A stretch of 64,000 nucleotides of DNA from Pleomorphomonas sp. NRK KF1 (GTDB lineage Bacteria > Pseudomonadota > Alphaproteobacteria > Rhizobiales > Pleomorphomonadaceae), in the NCBI RefSeq assembly GCF_023721755.1, contig NZ_JAMDLH010000010.1:1-64000 (forward strand), written 5' to 3'. A model generated the notes under the pieces. It made no database searches, was not told where the DNA came from, and was given only the letters and a program-made list of their open reading frames with translations. Below are positions 1 through 8,466 of this stretch, in pieces; the stretch's first letter is position 1, and each line of letters begins with the position of its first letter. A program made the translations under genes and the position numbers.

Positions 1-133
1 TGCTCTCCCACGGGCTTGGTGTCCCTAAGGGGCGTCGGTCTCCCGTCCACCACCGCAACCGAAAGGATACCAGATCGCGGTGGGGCTAAGTTACAAGGGG
101 TGAACACCACGCTTTTCGAGAAGGCGCCGGTGG

Positions 134-1237
134 CTATCCCCTCGCCACCAGAATGTCGCGCGACAGGCCGGACAGGATTTCCGGGCCGTCCTTCCTCAGG
201 ATGACGATCTCCTCGAGGCGGCAGCCGTAGCGGCCGGGCAGATAGATGCCGGGTTCGATGGAGAACACCATGCCCTCCTCGAGCACGGTCTCCGAGGTGG
301 CTGTGATGTAAGGCGGCTCGTGGCCGTCGATGCCCATGCCGTGGCCGGTCCGGTGGGTGAAGAACTTGCCGTAGCCGGCTTCGGTGATCACCGTGCGGGC
401 GGCGGCGTCGACGTCGCGGGCGAGCGCGCCGGGTTTGGCCGCGGCGAGGGCCGCCTCGACGGCCCGCTCGACGATGGCGTGGATCTCGGCGAAGCCCTCC
501 GGCGGGTGGCCGACGACGGCGACGCGGGTGATGTCGCTCGGAAAGGCCGACTTGATGCCGCCGATATCGATCACCACCGCATCGCCCTCGACGATGTGGC
601 GATCGGAGGCGGTGTGGTGCGGGAAGGCGCCGTTGTGGCCGCTGCCGACGATCCAGAAGCTTGGCGCCGCGCCTTCCTTGAGGAAATGGCTGCGAATGAT
701 GGCGGCAAGCTCGTTTTCGGTCATGCCGGGCTTGAGGGCGGCGACGGCGGCCTCGATCGCCCGGTCGGCGATGGCCGCGTTCATCTTCAGGAGCTCGTAC
801 TCCCGAGCGCTCTTGCGCATGCGCAGGCCGCCCAACGTGTCGGCGGTGAAGGTGCGCAACACGCCGGTGGGCAGGGCGTCGAGCACGAGCAGGGCGAAGT
901 CGGCGCGCATGGTTTCGTCGAGGGCGACACGGTCGGGGGCGTTGGCGCCGATGGCGGCCAGCGCCTGGCAGAGCGCCACATGCGGCCCCACCTCGTCGGA
1001 CCAGCGGAAGAAGTCGATATCGGTTTGCTGACGCACGTCGTCGGCATTGAGGGCGGGCATCAGAAAGGCGGTGCCGCCCGGCGAGACCAGAAGCAGGCAG
1101 GGGCGCTCGTCGGATGCCGGGGTGAAGCCGAGCAGCCACTGCATGTGCGAGCCCGGGGCAACGGCGACGAGGCCGGTTTCGGTTGCGACCATCCGCTCCC
1201 GCAGGGCGGCGAGGCGGGCTTGGGTCTCAGGGGTCAT
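134..1237 (-). CDS. M24-family metallopeptidase (Xaa-Pro aminopeptidase-like)
   Basis: This 367-residue protein has the creatinase/prolidase layout: an N-terminal creatinase-like domain (about residues 1-130) followed by a pita-bread M24 catalytic domain. The five metal ligands expected for the family are visible as VVIDIGG, SDITR, GHGMG, IEPGIY and RLEEIV. The enzyme is expected to be a cytosolic dinuclear-metal peptidase that removes an N-terminal residue ahead of proline. Creatinase-type hydrolases share the fold, so the exact substrate is open. It ends in TAG and points away from the pxp genes. A peptidase beside 5-oxoproline genes would make sense for peptide breakdown, but that link is inference. 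Confidence 0.85.
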   Translation of the reverse strand: MTPETQARLAALRERMVATETGLVAVAPGSHMQWLLGFTPASDERPCLLLVSPGGTAFLMPALNADDVRQQTDIDFFRWSDEVGPHVALCQALAAIGANAPDRVALDETMRADFALLVLDALPTGVLRTFTADTLGGLRMRKSAREYELLKMNAAIADRAIEAAVAALKPGMTENELAAIIRSHFLKEGAAPSFWIVGSGHNGAFPHHTASDRHIVEGDAVVIDIGGIKSAFPSDITRVAVVGHPPEGFAEIHAIVERAVEAALAAAKPGALARDVDAAARTVITEAGYGKFFTHRTGHGMGIDGHEPPYITATSETVLEEGMVFSIEPGIYLPGRYGCRLEEIVILRKDGPEILSGLSRDILVARG

Positions 1238-1479
1238 TGTGCGGTCCTTAAGAGCATCCGGCCGGGAGAGTCGCAGACTTCAGCACGAGCGGAGGCTGAC
1301 GAACATAAAAGGCAGGAGCGAAGCTGGCCTTCGCTCCGGGGTGTGCCGACGTCTCTCGGTCGGCTATCGGGGCGGGAGTATAGACTTTCGGCAAGCAACG
1401 ACCAACCGCATTGCCGCGTGGCTCCCTTGCGTGGTGGGCATTGGCCACCGATAATAGGCTTCAACCCAAGGGGACCGGT

Positions 1480-2133
1480 TTGGTCGACGATTTCACCCTC
1501 TCCCAAGCCGGAACCGGCGCGCTTCTGCTCGACGTTGCCATCGGCGGCGCCTTCGACGATGCGCGGCAGGCGCGCCTGCTGGCGCTGGCGGCAAATCTCG
1601 ACGGCGTGGAAGGCGTCGAGGACATCGTCCCCGGCATGAACAACCTGATGGTCGTCTTCGATCCGCTTCTGGTCGATGCCGGTGAGATCGAGCGCCGCCT
1701 TGCCCAGGGGTGGGCGGGCGCCGTGGCGGCGGATGAAGCTGGCCGAGAGCATGAGATCGCTGTCGTCTACGGCGGGGCGGACCTTCAGGAGACGGCGGCG
1801 CATCTCGGCCTTGCCGTTGCCGACGTGGTGGAGCGGCACTCGACCGCCGTCTACAAGGTGGCAGCGATCGGCGCCATGCCCGGCTTTCCCTATCTTTCCG
1901 GTCTGGATTCGACGCTCGCCATGCCGCGCCGGGCGGTGCCTCGGCAGGGCGTGCCGAAGGGCGCGGTGATCGTCGGTGGCGGTCAGGCCGGCATCATGCC
2001 GATCACCGCGCCGTCGGGCTGGCATATTCTCGGCCATACCGACTTCGTTCTGTTCGATCCGCATCGCGCCGCGCCGGCAACGCTGAGGCCGGGAGATACG
2101 GTGCGCTTCACGGTCGCGGGGGTGAAGCCGTGA
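1480..2133 (+). CDS. pxpB: 5-oxoprolinase subunit PxpB (KipI family)
   Basis: PxpB is one of three subunits of bacterial ATP-dependent 5-oxoprolinase, which opens 5-oxoproline to glutamate. The protein is the KipI/allophanate-hydrolase-subunit-1 type; the family core is seen in GMNNLMVVFDPL, AIGAMPGFPYLSGLD and the C-terminal SGWHILGHTDFVLFDP. The frame is open from an ATG at 1411, but homology begins near VDDFTLSQAG, and a TTG at 1480 lies just behind AAGGGG, so I take TTG as the start (217 aa). It overlaps pxpC by four bases (GTGA), indicating translational coupling. Homology to KipI, the B. subtilis KinA inhibitor, is not evidence for that role here. Confidence 0.85.
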   Translation: MVDDFTLSQAGTGALLLDVAIGGAFDDARQARLLALAANLDGVEGVEDIVPGMNNLMVVFDPLLVDAGEIERRLAQGWAGAVAADEAGREHEIAVVYGGADLQETAAHLGLAVADVVERHSTAVYKVAAIGAMPGFPYLSGLDSTLAMPRRAVPRQGVPKGAVIVGGGQAGIMPITAPSGWHILGHTDFVLFDPHRAAPATLRPGDTVRFTVAGVKP

Positions 2134-3086
2134 TCGAGATCCTGTCGTCCGGCGCGCTGAACACGGTGCAGGATCGCGGGCGACGCGGCTTGCTGTCGAG
2201 CGGCGTCTCCCGTTCCGGCGCCATGGATATCGTGGCTCTCGACGCAGCCAATGCGCTTGTCGGCAACAAACCCGATGCGGCGGCGATCGAGGTGGCCGCC
2301 TTTCCGTTCCGGCTGCGTTTCGATGTGGCGGCGACCTTGGCCGTCACCGGCGCTCTCGCCGAAACACGACTATCTGGCCGCCGCGTGCCGCCCTGGTGGG
2401 CGATCGAGGCCAAAGCGGGGGACGAACTGACGATCGATCCGCCGACACTCGGGGCCCGCGTCTATGTCGCCATCGGTGGTGGCGCCGATGTGCCGCTGTT
2501 GCTCGGGGCCAGGGCGACCGAGCTCAAGAGCGGCTATGGCGGCCACGAGGGCAGGGGACTCAAGCGTGGCGACCGGTTGTCGGTGGGGCTCCGGCGGCCG
2601 GGAAAGCTGCCTGACGGCGGAATCGGCGCACCACTGCCGCCGCGGCGGCGCGAGGCCGGCCGGCCGTTGCGCGTGCTGCCGGCCGCCGAGTGGCCTGACT
2701 TCTCCGAGGAAGCCCGCCGGCTGTTCGTGGAGACGAGCTGGCGCGTGACTGCCGAGGCCGACCGGCAGGGCTGCCGGCTCGATGGACCGGAGCTCGTGCG
2801 CGAGCAGCGGCGCGAGCTCTTGTCGCACGGCATCGTGCCGGGGACGGTGCAGGTGCCACCGGCAGGTCGGCCGATCGTCCAGCTTGCCGAAGCCAACACC
2901 TGCGGCGGTTATCCCAAGATCGCGACGGTGATCGACGCCGATCTCTGGTGGCTCGGGCAGGCGATGCCGGGCGACGACCTGCGTTTTGTCGTGGTTGAGC
3001 GGAGCGAGGCGTTGGAGGCCCTTCGCGAGGTCGCCGAGTGGCTCGACCGGCTGCGAGGGGCGGCGGCGCTCTATCGCGTCTCGTAG
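2130..3086 (+). CDS. pxpC: 5-oxoprolinase subunit PxpC (KipA family, carboxyltransferase-like)
   Basis: This 318-residue protein belongs to the KipA/allophanate-hydrolase-subunit-2 family, also annotated as biotin-dependent carboxyltransferase. Recognisable blocks are GALNTVQDRGRRG near the N terminus, AIGGGADVPLLLGARATELK in the middle and PVGRPIVQLAEA-like and TCGGYPKIATVI segments toward the end. It starts at GTG, sharing GTGA with the stop of pxpB. With PxpA and PxpB it should form 5-oxoprolinase. The last 16 bases overlap the end of a convergent biotin-carrier-like gene, so the two arms of the cluster meet tail to tail. The biotin-carrier genes opposite may or may not work with this subunit. 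Confidence 0.87.
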   Translation: MIEILSSGALNTVQDRGRRGLLSSGVSRSGAMDIVALDAANALVGNKPDAAAIEVAAFPFRLRFDVAATLAVTGALAETRLSGRRVPPWWAIEAKAGDELTIDPPTLGARVYVAIGGGADVPLLLGARATELKSGYGGHEGRGLKRGDRLSVGLRRPGKLPDGGIGAPLPPRRREAGRPLRVLPAAEWPDFSEEARRLFVETSWRVTAEADRQGCRLDGPELVREQRRELLSHGIVPGTVQVPPAGRPIVQLAEANTCGGYPKIATVIDADLWWLGQAMPGDDLRFVVVERSEALEALREVAEWLDRLRGAAALYRVS

Positions 3087-3448
3087 AGCGGCGTTCCCCA
3101 GCCGACGGCCTCGCCGTCTTCCACCAGGGCGCGGCCGAGCGTCAGGTCGGCGGCCGCGACGACCGGCAGCAGGAGGCCGTTGGCCTCGACATAGGCGATC
3201 GTCTCGCCCTGCCGGACCCGGTCGCCGTCGGCAAAGCGCGACGCCATCTCCAGCGGGTGCAGGGGCCGAAAACGGCCGGGTGAAGGCGCGGCCGCGAGAG
3301 CGGGCGACGGTTCGGTCGGAGCCGGATCGGGCCTCTCCTCGACGGCAAAGCGCAATCTCAACCGGGCCGCGCCGACGTGGATGTCGGCGCTGGCGATGCC
3401 CCTGTTATCGAGGCGGCGGACGATGGCTTCGATCTCCTCGAAGGTCAT
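3071..3448 (-). CDS. Biotin-carrier-like protein lacking the biotinylation lysine
   Basis: This 125-residue protein starts like an AccB N terminus (MTFEEIEAIVRRLDNRGI), followed by a Pro/Ala linker (about 40-60) and a C-terminal biotinyl/lipoyl-type beta domain (DRVRQGETIAYVEANG and onward). The hallmark tetrapeptide with the modified lysine (AMKM in its neighbour) is replaced by EANGLLLP, so it probably cannot be biotinylated. It begins within the last four bases of the downstream-strand neighbour accB-like gene, so both come from one transcript with pxpA. It could be a structural or regulatory partner, or a degenerating duplicate. The intact frame and tight spacing argue for function. Confidence 0.7.
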   Translation of the reverse strand: MTFEEIEAIVRRLDNRGIASADIHVGAARLRLRFAVEERPDPAPTEPSPALAAAPSPGRFRPLHPLEMASRFADGDRVRQGETIAYVEANGLLLPVVAAADLTLGRALVEDGEAVGWGTPLYETR

Positions 3449-3876
3449 AATGCGTCGTCCGGGGCGAGGCGGATGAGTGGTACGCCGCGCATCACCAGTG
3501 CGCCGTTGTCCGCGAGAATGTGGGTGACGCGGCCGGCGCGATCGGCCTCGATGGGGTTCAGCATCTTCATCGCTTCGAGAAGGCCGATGGTCTGTCCCTC
3601 TTCGACACGGTCGCCGATCTCGACGAAGGGCGGAGCATCCGGCGAGGCGGCCCGATAGAAGGTACCGGTGAGGCCGGCGACGATGGCGTGATCGCCGGCA
3701 GGGATCGGTTCCGACTCGGTAGCGGCGGTGGGCACGGCGGGTGCCGTCGGCCGAACGCCGCCGTCGTCATCCTTGACGAGACGGATGTGGATGTCGCCCT
3801 CCTCGAACTCGATCTCCCGAAGGCCGGTGTCGTGGAGGAGCGCGACGAGGCGGTCGAGCAGCGCGTCGTCCATCAT
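3445..3876 (-). CDS. Biotin carboxyl carrier protein (AccB-like) of the pxp cluster
   Basis: The 143-residue protein has an AccB-like N-terminal helix region, a Pro/Ala/Thr linker (residues about 40-65) and a biotinyl domain with the canonical EAMKMLNPIEAD, where the lysine carries biotin. The pairing of a biotin carrier with PxpA and, opposite, PxpC points to a dedicated carrier in 5-oxoproline or a related carboxylation pathway, not the housekeeping acetyl-CoA carboxylase. No biotin carboxylase gene is in the window, so if it is active it must borrow AccC. It overlaps pxpA upstream (ATGA-type, 3873-3876) and the lysine-less carrier downstream. Confidence 0.82.
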   Translation of the reverse strand: MMDDALLDRLVALLHDTGLREIEFEEGDIHIRLVKDDDGGVRPTAPAVPTAATESEPIPAGDHAIVAGLTGTFYRAASPDAPPFVEIGDRVEEGQTIGLLEAMKMLNPIEADRAGRVTHILADNGALVMRGVPLIRLAPDDAL

Positions 3877-4649
3877 GGTTTGCCCACGAAGGGGGCGAGC
3901 GCGACCCCCTGGGCCGCGAGGCGCTCGGCGAGCAGTCGCGCCGTCATCAGCGCCGTCGGGCTGTCGCCATGGACGCAGATGGAGTCGACGGAGGTCGGCA
4001 GCGCCTTGCCGCTCACCGAGACGATCTCGCCGGACAGCACCATGCGGCAGGCCCGCTCCACCGCCTCAGTCGGGTCGTGGACGAAGGCGCCAGGGCGATC
4101 ACGCGGCACCAGGCTGCCGTCGTCCCGATAGCCGCGATCGGCGAAGACCTCGGAGAAGGTGCGGAGGCCGGCGTCGCGGGCCGCTCGCTCCTGCTCGCCG
4201 TGGGCGATGGCGAGGCAGGCGAGCGAGGCGTCGACGCCCTTGATGGCCCTGACGCTGGCGGCGGCGATGTCGGCGTCGGCGACGGCGAGGTTGGCGAGCG
4301 CGCCGTGCAGCTTCACATAGGCGATCGGGTGGCCGGCCAGCGAGGACAGCGCCGCCGCCGCGCCGATCTGGTAGGCGACGAGGCGCTCGATTTCGCCGGC
4401 CGAATAAGGCAGGACGCGGCGGCCGAAGCCCCAGAGGTCGGGAAAGCCGGGATGGGCGCCCACCGCGACGCCGCCCTCCCTGGCGAGGCGGAAGGTCTCG
4501 GCCATGATTTCGGGATCGCCGGCATGCAGGCCGCAGGCAACGTTGGCCGACGTGACCACGTCGAGCAGCGCGGCGTCGTCGCCGATGCGGTAGGCGCCGA
4601 AACCCTCGCCGAGGTCGGCATTGAGATCGACGGAGCGGGGAGGTGTCAT
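3873..4649 (-). CDS. pxpA: 5-oxoprolinase subunit PxpA (LamB/YcsF family)
   Basis: The 258-residue product is a clear LamB/YcsF-family protein: VDLNADLGEGFG at the N terminus, SANVACGLHAGDP, GAHPGFPDLWGFGRR and YVKLHGALANLA follow in the usual order, and it ends in the typical VCVHGD-like block (SICVHGDSPTALMTARLL). PxpA is the subunit of ATP-dependent 5-oxoprolinase required with PxpB and PxpC to hydrolyse 5-oxoproline. It is the first gene of the minus-strand arm and overlaps the biotin-carrier gene by four bases. About 155 bases separate it from the divergent MFS gene, room for promoters of both. Confidence 0.92.
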   Translation of the reverse strand: MTPPRSVDLNADLGEGFGAYRIGDDAALLDVVTSANVACGLHAGDPEIMAETFRLAREGGVAVGAHPGFPDLWGFGRRVLPYSAGEIERLVAYQIGAAAALSSLAGHPIAYVKLHGALANLAVADADIAAASVRAIKGVDASLACLAIAHGEQERAARDAGLRTFSEVFADRGYRDDGSLVPRDRPGAFVHDPTEAVERACRMVLSGEIVSVSGKALPTSVDSICVHGDSPTALMTARLLAERLAAQGVALAPFVGKP

Positions 4650-4804
4650 CGCTGGGTTCCGGTTCGTTCGGTTCAGTATAGAGGCTCGGCCACGGGGCGA
4701 AAGGCCGAAGGGCGTTCTTCACAGAGCGAGGACGCCGGAACGCCGCCGCTGGCATTCGCGTTGGACAGCGGATAGGGTGCGCCCGCAATCCGCCGGACCA
4801 GACC

Positions 4805-6262
4805 ATGACGCATACGACCGACCAGCCGGTTCTCACCGAGGACGACAAGACCAAGATCGTCGTCACCGCCCTTCTGTGCATGTTCCTGGCCGCTCTCGAC
4901 CAGACCATCGTCACCCCGGCGCTGCCGGTGATGGGCGCTTCGCTGGGCGGCGGCGAATGGGTGTCGTGGATCGTGTCGGCCTATTTCCTGACGGCGACGG
5001 CGGTGACGCCGCTCTATGGCAAGCTGGCCGATCTCAAGGGGCGGCGGCCGGTGCTCTACGCCGGTGTCGGCATCTTCGTGGCCGGCTCGCTGATCTCGGC
5101 CATGGCGCCGTCGATGGCGGTGCTGATCGCCGGCCGCGCGCTGCAAGGCCTCGGCGGCGGCGGACTGATGGCGCTCGTCCAGACCATCATCGGCGACGTT
5201 GCGCCGCCGCGCGAGCGCGGCAAGTACATGGTGTACATTTCCGCCGTCTGGGCGACGTCCAGCATCGCCGGACCGGTGCTCGGCGGCCTTCTGGCCGAGT
5301 ATGTCCACTGGTCGGCGATCTTCTGGCTGAACCTGCCGCTCGGCATCGTGGCCGTCAGCCTGTCGATGAAGCCGCTGTCGCGCCTGCCGGACATCCGCCG
5401 CGACCACCGCCTGGATATCCTCGGCGCGCTGATGATCATGGCGGCGACGCTGTTGTTTCTGTTGCCGCTGACGCTCGGCGGGCATGCCTATCCCTGGAGC
5501 TCGCCGCTCGTTCTCGGAATGCTGGCGCTGTCGGCGGCCACTTTCGTGCTGTTCGCCTGGTACCAGTTCCAGCCCGAAGAGCCGCTTTTACCGCCGCGCA
5601 TCTTCGGCGACCGGGTGATCGCTCTCACGTCGGCCACCTCCTTCCTGGCGGCGGCCGGCATGTTCGGCTTCTCGGTCTATTATCCGGTCTACCTGCAACT
5701 GATCGATGGTTTCGGCGCCTCGGCGGCCGGTTTGGCGTTGCTCGGCCCGATGCTCGGATCGGTGGCGGGCTCCAGTATCTCGGCGCGGATCCTGCGCAAG
5801 GGCGGCCACTATAAGCGGCTGCCGATGTTCGGTAGCGCCCTGTCGATGGTGTCGCTGGCGGTGGTCGGCCTCCTTGCGGGCGACGTGTCCTTCTGGGTGA
5901 TCGAGGCGCTGGCGGCGCTGACCGCCTTCGGCCAAGGCACGCTGTTCCCGGTCGGCACCGTGATGGTGCAGAACGCCGCCAATCCGCGCGATCTCGGCAC
6001 GGCCACCGGCGCCTACACCTTCGTGCGGTCGCTGGGCTCCGTCGTCGCCATCGCCGTGCTGGGCGCCATCGTCGGCAGCGCCGGTATCGGCGACCATATC
6101 AGCGAAGGCGCGCTGGCGCCGGCGGCCCGGGAGGGCGCGGTGGCGGCCTTCAGGGCGCTGTTCTTCGCAGCCGCGGCGGCGCAGTTGCTGTCGCTGGTGC
6201 TGCTGTCCCGCATCGAGGAGCGACCGTTGCGCGGCCGTACGCCGCCGTCTGTCGAAGAGTAA
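4805..6262 (+). CDS. MFS drug efflux transporter, DHA2 family (14 TM)
   Basis: This 485-residue inner-membrane protein is of the EmrB/QacA type. It shows the DHA2 motif LDQTIVTPALPVM in the first helix, YFLTATAVTPLYGKLADLKGRRP for helix 2 and the loop between helices 2 and 3, GGGGLMALVQTIIGD, and a motif C-like WATSSIAGPVLGGLLAEY. The length and hydrophobicity pattern fit 14 membrane helices. It should export an organic compound by proton antiport; the substrate cannot be read from sequence. No EmrA-like membrane fusion gene or TetR regulator lies next to it. Start ATG at 4805 is retained; the first 18 residues are hydrophilic. Confidence 0.88.
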   Translation: MTHTTDQPVLTEDDKTKIVVTALLCMFLAALDQTIVTPALPVMGASLGGGEWVSWIVSAYFLTATAVTPLYGKLADLKGRRPVLYAGVGIFVAGSLISAMAPSMAVLIAGRALQGLGGGGLMALVQTIIGDVAPPRERGKYMVYISAVWATSSIAGPVLGGLLAEYVHWSAIFWLNLPLGIVAVSLSMKPLSRLPDIRRDHRLDILGALMIMAATLLFLLPLTLGGHAYPWSSPLVLGMLALSAATFVLFAWYQFQPEEPLLPPRIFGDRVIALTSATSFLAAAGMFGFSVYYPVYLQLIDGFGASAAGLALLGPMLGSVAGSSISARILRKGGHYKRLPMFGSALSMVSLAVVGLLAGDVSFWVIEALAALTAFGQGTLFPVGTVMVQNAANPRDLGTATGAYTFVRSLGSVVAIAVLGAIVGSAGIGDHISEGALAPAAREGAVAAFRALFFAAAAAQLLSLVLLSRIEERPLRGRTPPSVEE

Positions 6263-6302
6263 GGTCTGGCCGGCCGGGTCGGTCGGCGAGGGAGGAGTTC
6301 GA

Positions 6303-6611
6303 ATGATCCTGCATTGCGTGTTCATGAAGATGCCGGCCGCCGCTTCGTCGGCCGACGTCCTGAAGCTCTATGGCGCCGTGGCGGCGCTGAAGTCGTTCGT
6401 GCCCGGCATGGTCGACTTCAAGGCCGGCCCGAACGCCTCGCCGGAAGGCCTCGGTCACGGCTTCCAGCACGGCTTCGTCGTCACCTTCACCGACGCAGCG
6501 GCGCGCGACGCCTATCTCGTCCATCCCGAGCACGTGAAGGTCGGCGACAAGATCGTGGCGGCGGCCGAGGGTGGACTTGAAGGCATCCTCGTCTACGATT
6601 TTGAAGTGTGA
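6303..6611 (+). CDS. Dabb-family (stress-responsive alpha/beta barrel) protein
   Basis: The 102-residue protein matches the Dabb (dimeric alpha-beta barrel, PF07876) fold: it begins with MILHCVFMKM, has the FKAGPNASPEG segment and ends with a strand containing HGFVVTFTDAAARDAYLVHP and HVKVGDKIV. Members are small dimeric cytosolic proteins; a few are enzymes but most have no assigned reaction. GGAGG upstream of the ATG is a good ribosome-binding site. It lies 40 bases behind the MFS gene on the same strand and may be cotranscribed with it. Confidence 0.85.
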   Translation: MILHCVFMKMPAAASSADVLKLYGAVAALKSFVPGMVDFKAGPNASPEGLGHGFQHGFVVTFTDAAARDAYLVHPEHVKVGDKIVAAAEGGLEGILVYDFEV

Positions 6612-6760
6612 ACGGCGCTTTTCGGCTTATCTGGCGGCTTTCATATCGATTCAACCGCCAAGGCATTGTCGGCGGACGGCGTTGGCTGTAGAGATTGGGA
6701 GTGTTGCGGACGATACTTTCGTCTGAGTGACTTTCCTTTCCCGCCGACCACAGCAGGCCC

Positions 6761-7537
6761 ATGTCCTTCTCCGATCCGCTCGACCTTGCCGCCCGTCTGC
6801 CCGCGCCCGACCGCCTCGCCCTGTTCCTCGATGTCGACGGAACGCTGATCGGTCCCACCTACGCCGACCGCGAGCGCGGCATCGCCGCCGATCGCATCGC
6901 CCTGATCGACCGGCTGTATGACCTCCTCGGCGGCGCGCTCGCCATCGTCAGCGGTCGTTCGGTGGAAACGGTCGATCCGATGTTCACGCCGCTGAAGCTG
7001 CCCGTCGCGGCGCTGCAGGGCGCCGATCGCCGCTTTGCCGACGGACGCCGCTTCACGCCGGTGCAGACCCCGGAAGAGCGCAAGGCGTTGGAAGAGATCG
7101 CCGAAGTGGTGGCCGAAACCTATCCCACCATGGACATCCAGTGGAAGATCGGTGCGCTGGCCATCGTCTACAACGAGGGCGATCCGATTGCGCTCGAGGC
7201 GGCGGCACTGGCCGAGCGCCATTCCGGTGGCCACGTGGCGGTGATTCCCGGGCGCGTGTCGGTCGACGTGGTGCCGCGGGGCGCCAACAAGGGCTCCGGC
7301 ATCGCTTTCCTGATGGAACACAAGCCGTTCCTCGGCCGGGTGCCGGTGCATGTCGGCGACGACACGCCCGACGAGCCCGGCTTCTTCATGGCGCGCGACC
7401 TCGGTGGCTTCGGCATCACCATCGGCCGCAAGGTGGCGGGCGTCGACAGCCGTCTGCCCGACCACGAGGCGACGTGGGACATGCTCGCCGCCTACGAGGC
7501 GCGCTGGCTGGACGACGAGCGCGCCGCCGCGCAGTAG
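6761..7537 (+). CDS. otsB: Trehalose-6-phosphate phosphatase
   Basis: The 258-residue protein is a HAD-superfamily trehalose phosphatase. The nucleophile motif is LFLDVDGTLI near residue 25, followed by AIVSGRSVETVD, EGDPI..., the VVPRGANKGSGIAFLM block and the acidic GDDTPDEPGF motif. It would dephosphorylate trehalose-6-phosphate to trehalose, an osmoprotectant. The synthase OtsA is not in the window. The gene is convergent with the PP2C-like gene, only 8 bases apart at their ends. Confidence 0.9.
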   Translation: MSFSDPLDLAARLPAPDRLALFLDVDGTLIGPTYADRERGIAADRIALIDRLYDLLGGALAIVSGRSVETVDPMFTPLKLPVAALQGADRRFADGRRFTPVQTPEERKALEEIAEVVAETYPTMDIQWKIGALAIVYNEGDPIALEAAALAERHSGGHVAVIPGRVSVDVVPRGANKGSGIAFLMEHKPFLGRVPVHVGDDTPDEPGFFMARDLGGFGITIGRKVAGVDSRLPDHEATWDMLAAYEARWLDDERAAAQ

Positions 7538-7545
7538 TTGCCTTA

Positions 7546-8373
7546 TCAGCCGATGGCGAGCCGCAGATAGGTGGTGTCGTCGAAATAGTCGCGGCCCGGC
7601 ATGAACGGCCGCGACCCCATGACCCTCTCCACCATCAGCGGATCGTTCTCCCTGACATCGGCGATCTCCGCCAAGCCCTCGGCAAGCGTCGCTGCCGGCG
7701 ACAGGAAGCCGTCGGAAGCGAGCACGATCTCGCGGGCATCCGCCGCCTCGAACACCTCGACGAAGCGGTCGGGCACGTAGGTGCCGGCGAGGCCGCCGTA
7801 GGCGAGGGGATCGTCGCTGTCGAGGTTGAGGAAGGCGTGCTGGGCGAGGACCAGCGGCCGGAAGGGCTGCTCCATCGTCGGCACCCTGAGTTCGGCGTCG
7901 AGACTGGTGAGACCGAGCCGGAGGCGCGCCCGGATGACGGCGCAGCGGAACTCGTAGCCGATGCGGTCGATCTCCTTGCCGCCGTGATAGTCCCGACCGT
8001 CGATGCGAACATGGCAGTCGCCCACCCGCCAGATCTCGCCGCGCGACCGCGACCAGACGGCGGCCACCGCCGAGGGGCGCATGATCGTCTCATCCGGCCA
8101 GTCGCCGATTGCCAGGGCGATGGCAGCCGTGGCGCGATCGACGAAATCGCGGGCCGTGGCGTCCGGCGCCAGCGCCCTGACCGCTTGCTCCACCGCCTCG
8201 GCGGCGACGATGCCGCCCGGCCGCCCGTCGATCGGGCCGGAAGATGTGGCGCCGTCGATCACGGCGGCGAAGTCTTCGGTGACGACCAGGCGATCTTCCT
8301 TCTTCGCCTCCGATTCCTTGCCGGTGGCGCACAGGCTTTCGACCACCTGGAAGGGACGCGCGGCGACTGTCAT
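7546..8373 (-). CDS. PP2C-like protein phosphatase domain protein
   Basis: This 275-residue protein carries PP2C-type metal motifs: VIDGATSSGP near the N terminus, WRVGDCHVRIDG in the centre, LASDGFLSP and the C-terminal YFDDTTYLRLAIG. These match the DG, GD, SDG and DD positions that bind metal ions in PP2C phosphatases, so a Ser/Thr phosphatase or related phosphohydrolase is likely. The frame is open from 8460, but the ATG at 8373 follows AAGGAG and is the better start. No kinase partner is adjacent. Substrate unknown. Confidence 0.72.
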   Translation of the reverse strand: MTVAARPFQVVESLCATGKESEAKKEDRLVVTEDFAAVIDGATSSGPIDGRPGGIVAAEAVEQAVRALAPDATARDFVDRATAAIALAIGDWPDETIMRPSAVAAVWSRSRGEIWRVGDCHVRIDGRDYHGGKEIDRIGYEFRCAVIRARLRLGLTSLDAELRVPTMEQPFRPLVLAQHAFLNLDSDDPLAYGGLAGTYVPDRFVEVFEAADAREIVLASDGFLSPAATLAEGLAEIADVRENDPLMVERVMGSRPFMPGRDYFDDTTYLRLAIG

Positions 8374-8466
8374 CGGCCTCTCCTTGTTCCGGTCGGCGGC
8401 AGGCTGCCGCCACATATCGGCGTTTCGAACCGCCCGGTGGCGCTCGTGATGCCTACCCACCTGAGA

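Noticed and set aside
320-1639. Plus-strand open frame of 439 codons over the M24 peptidase
   Set aside because: It is antisense to a protein with all five metal ligands; its translation has no recognisable features.
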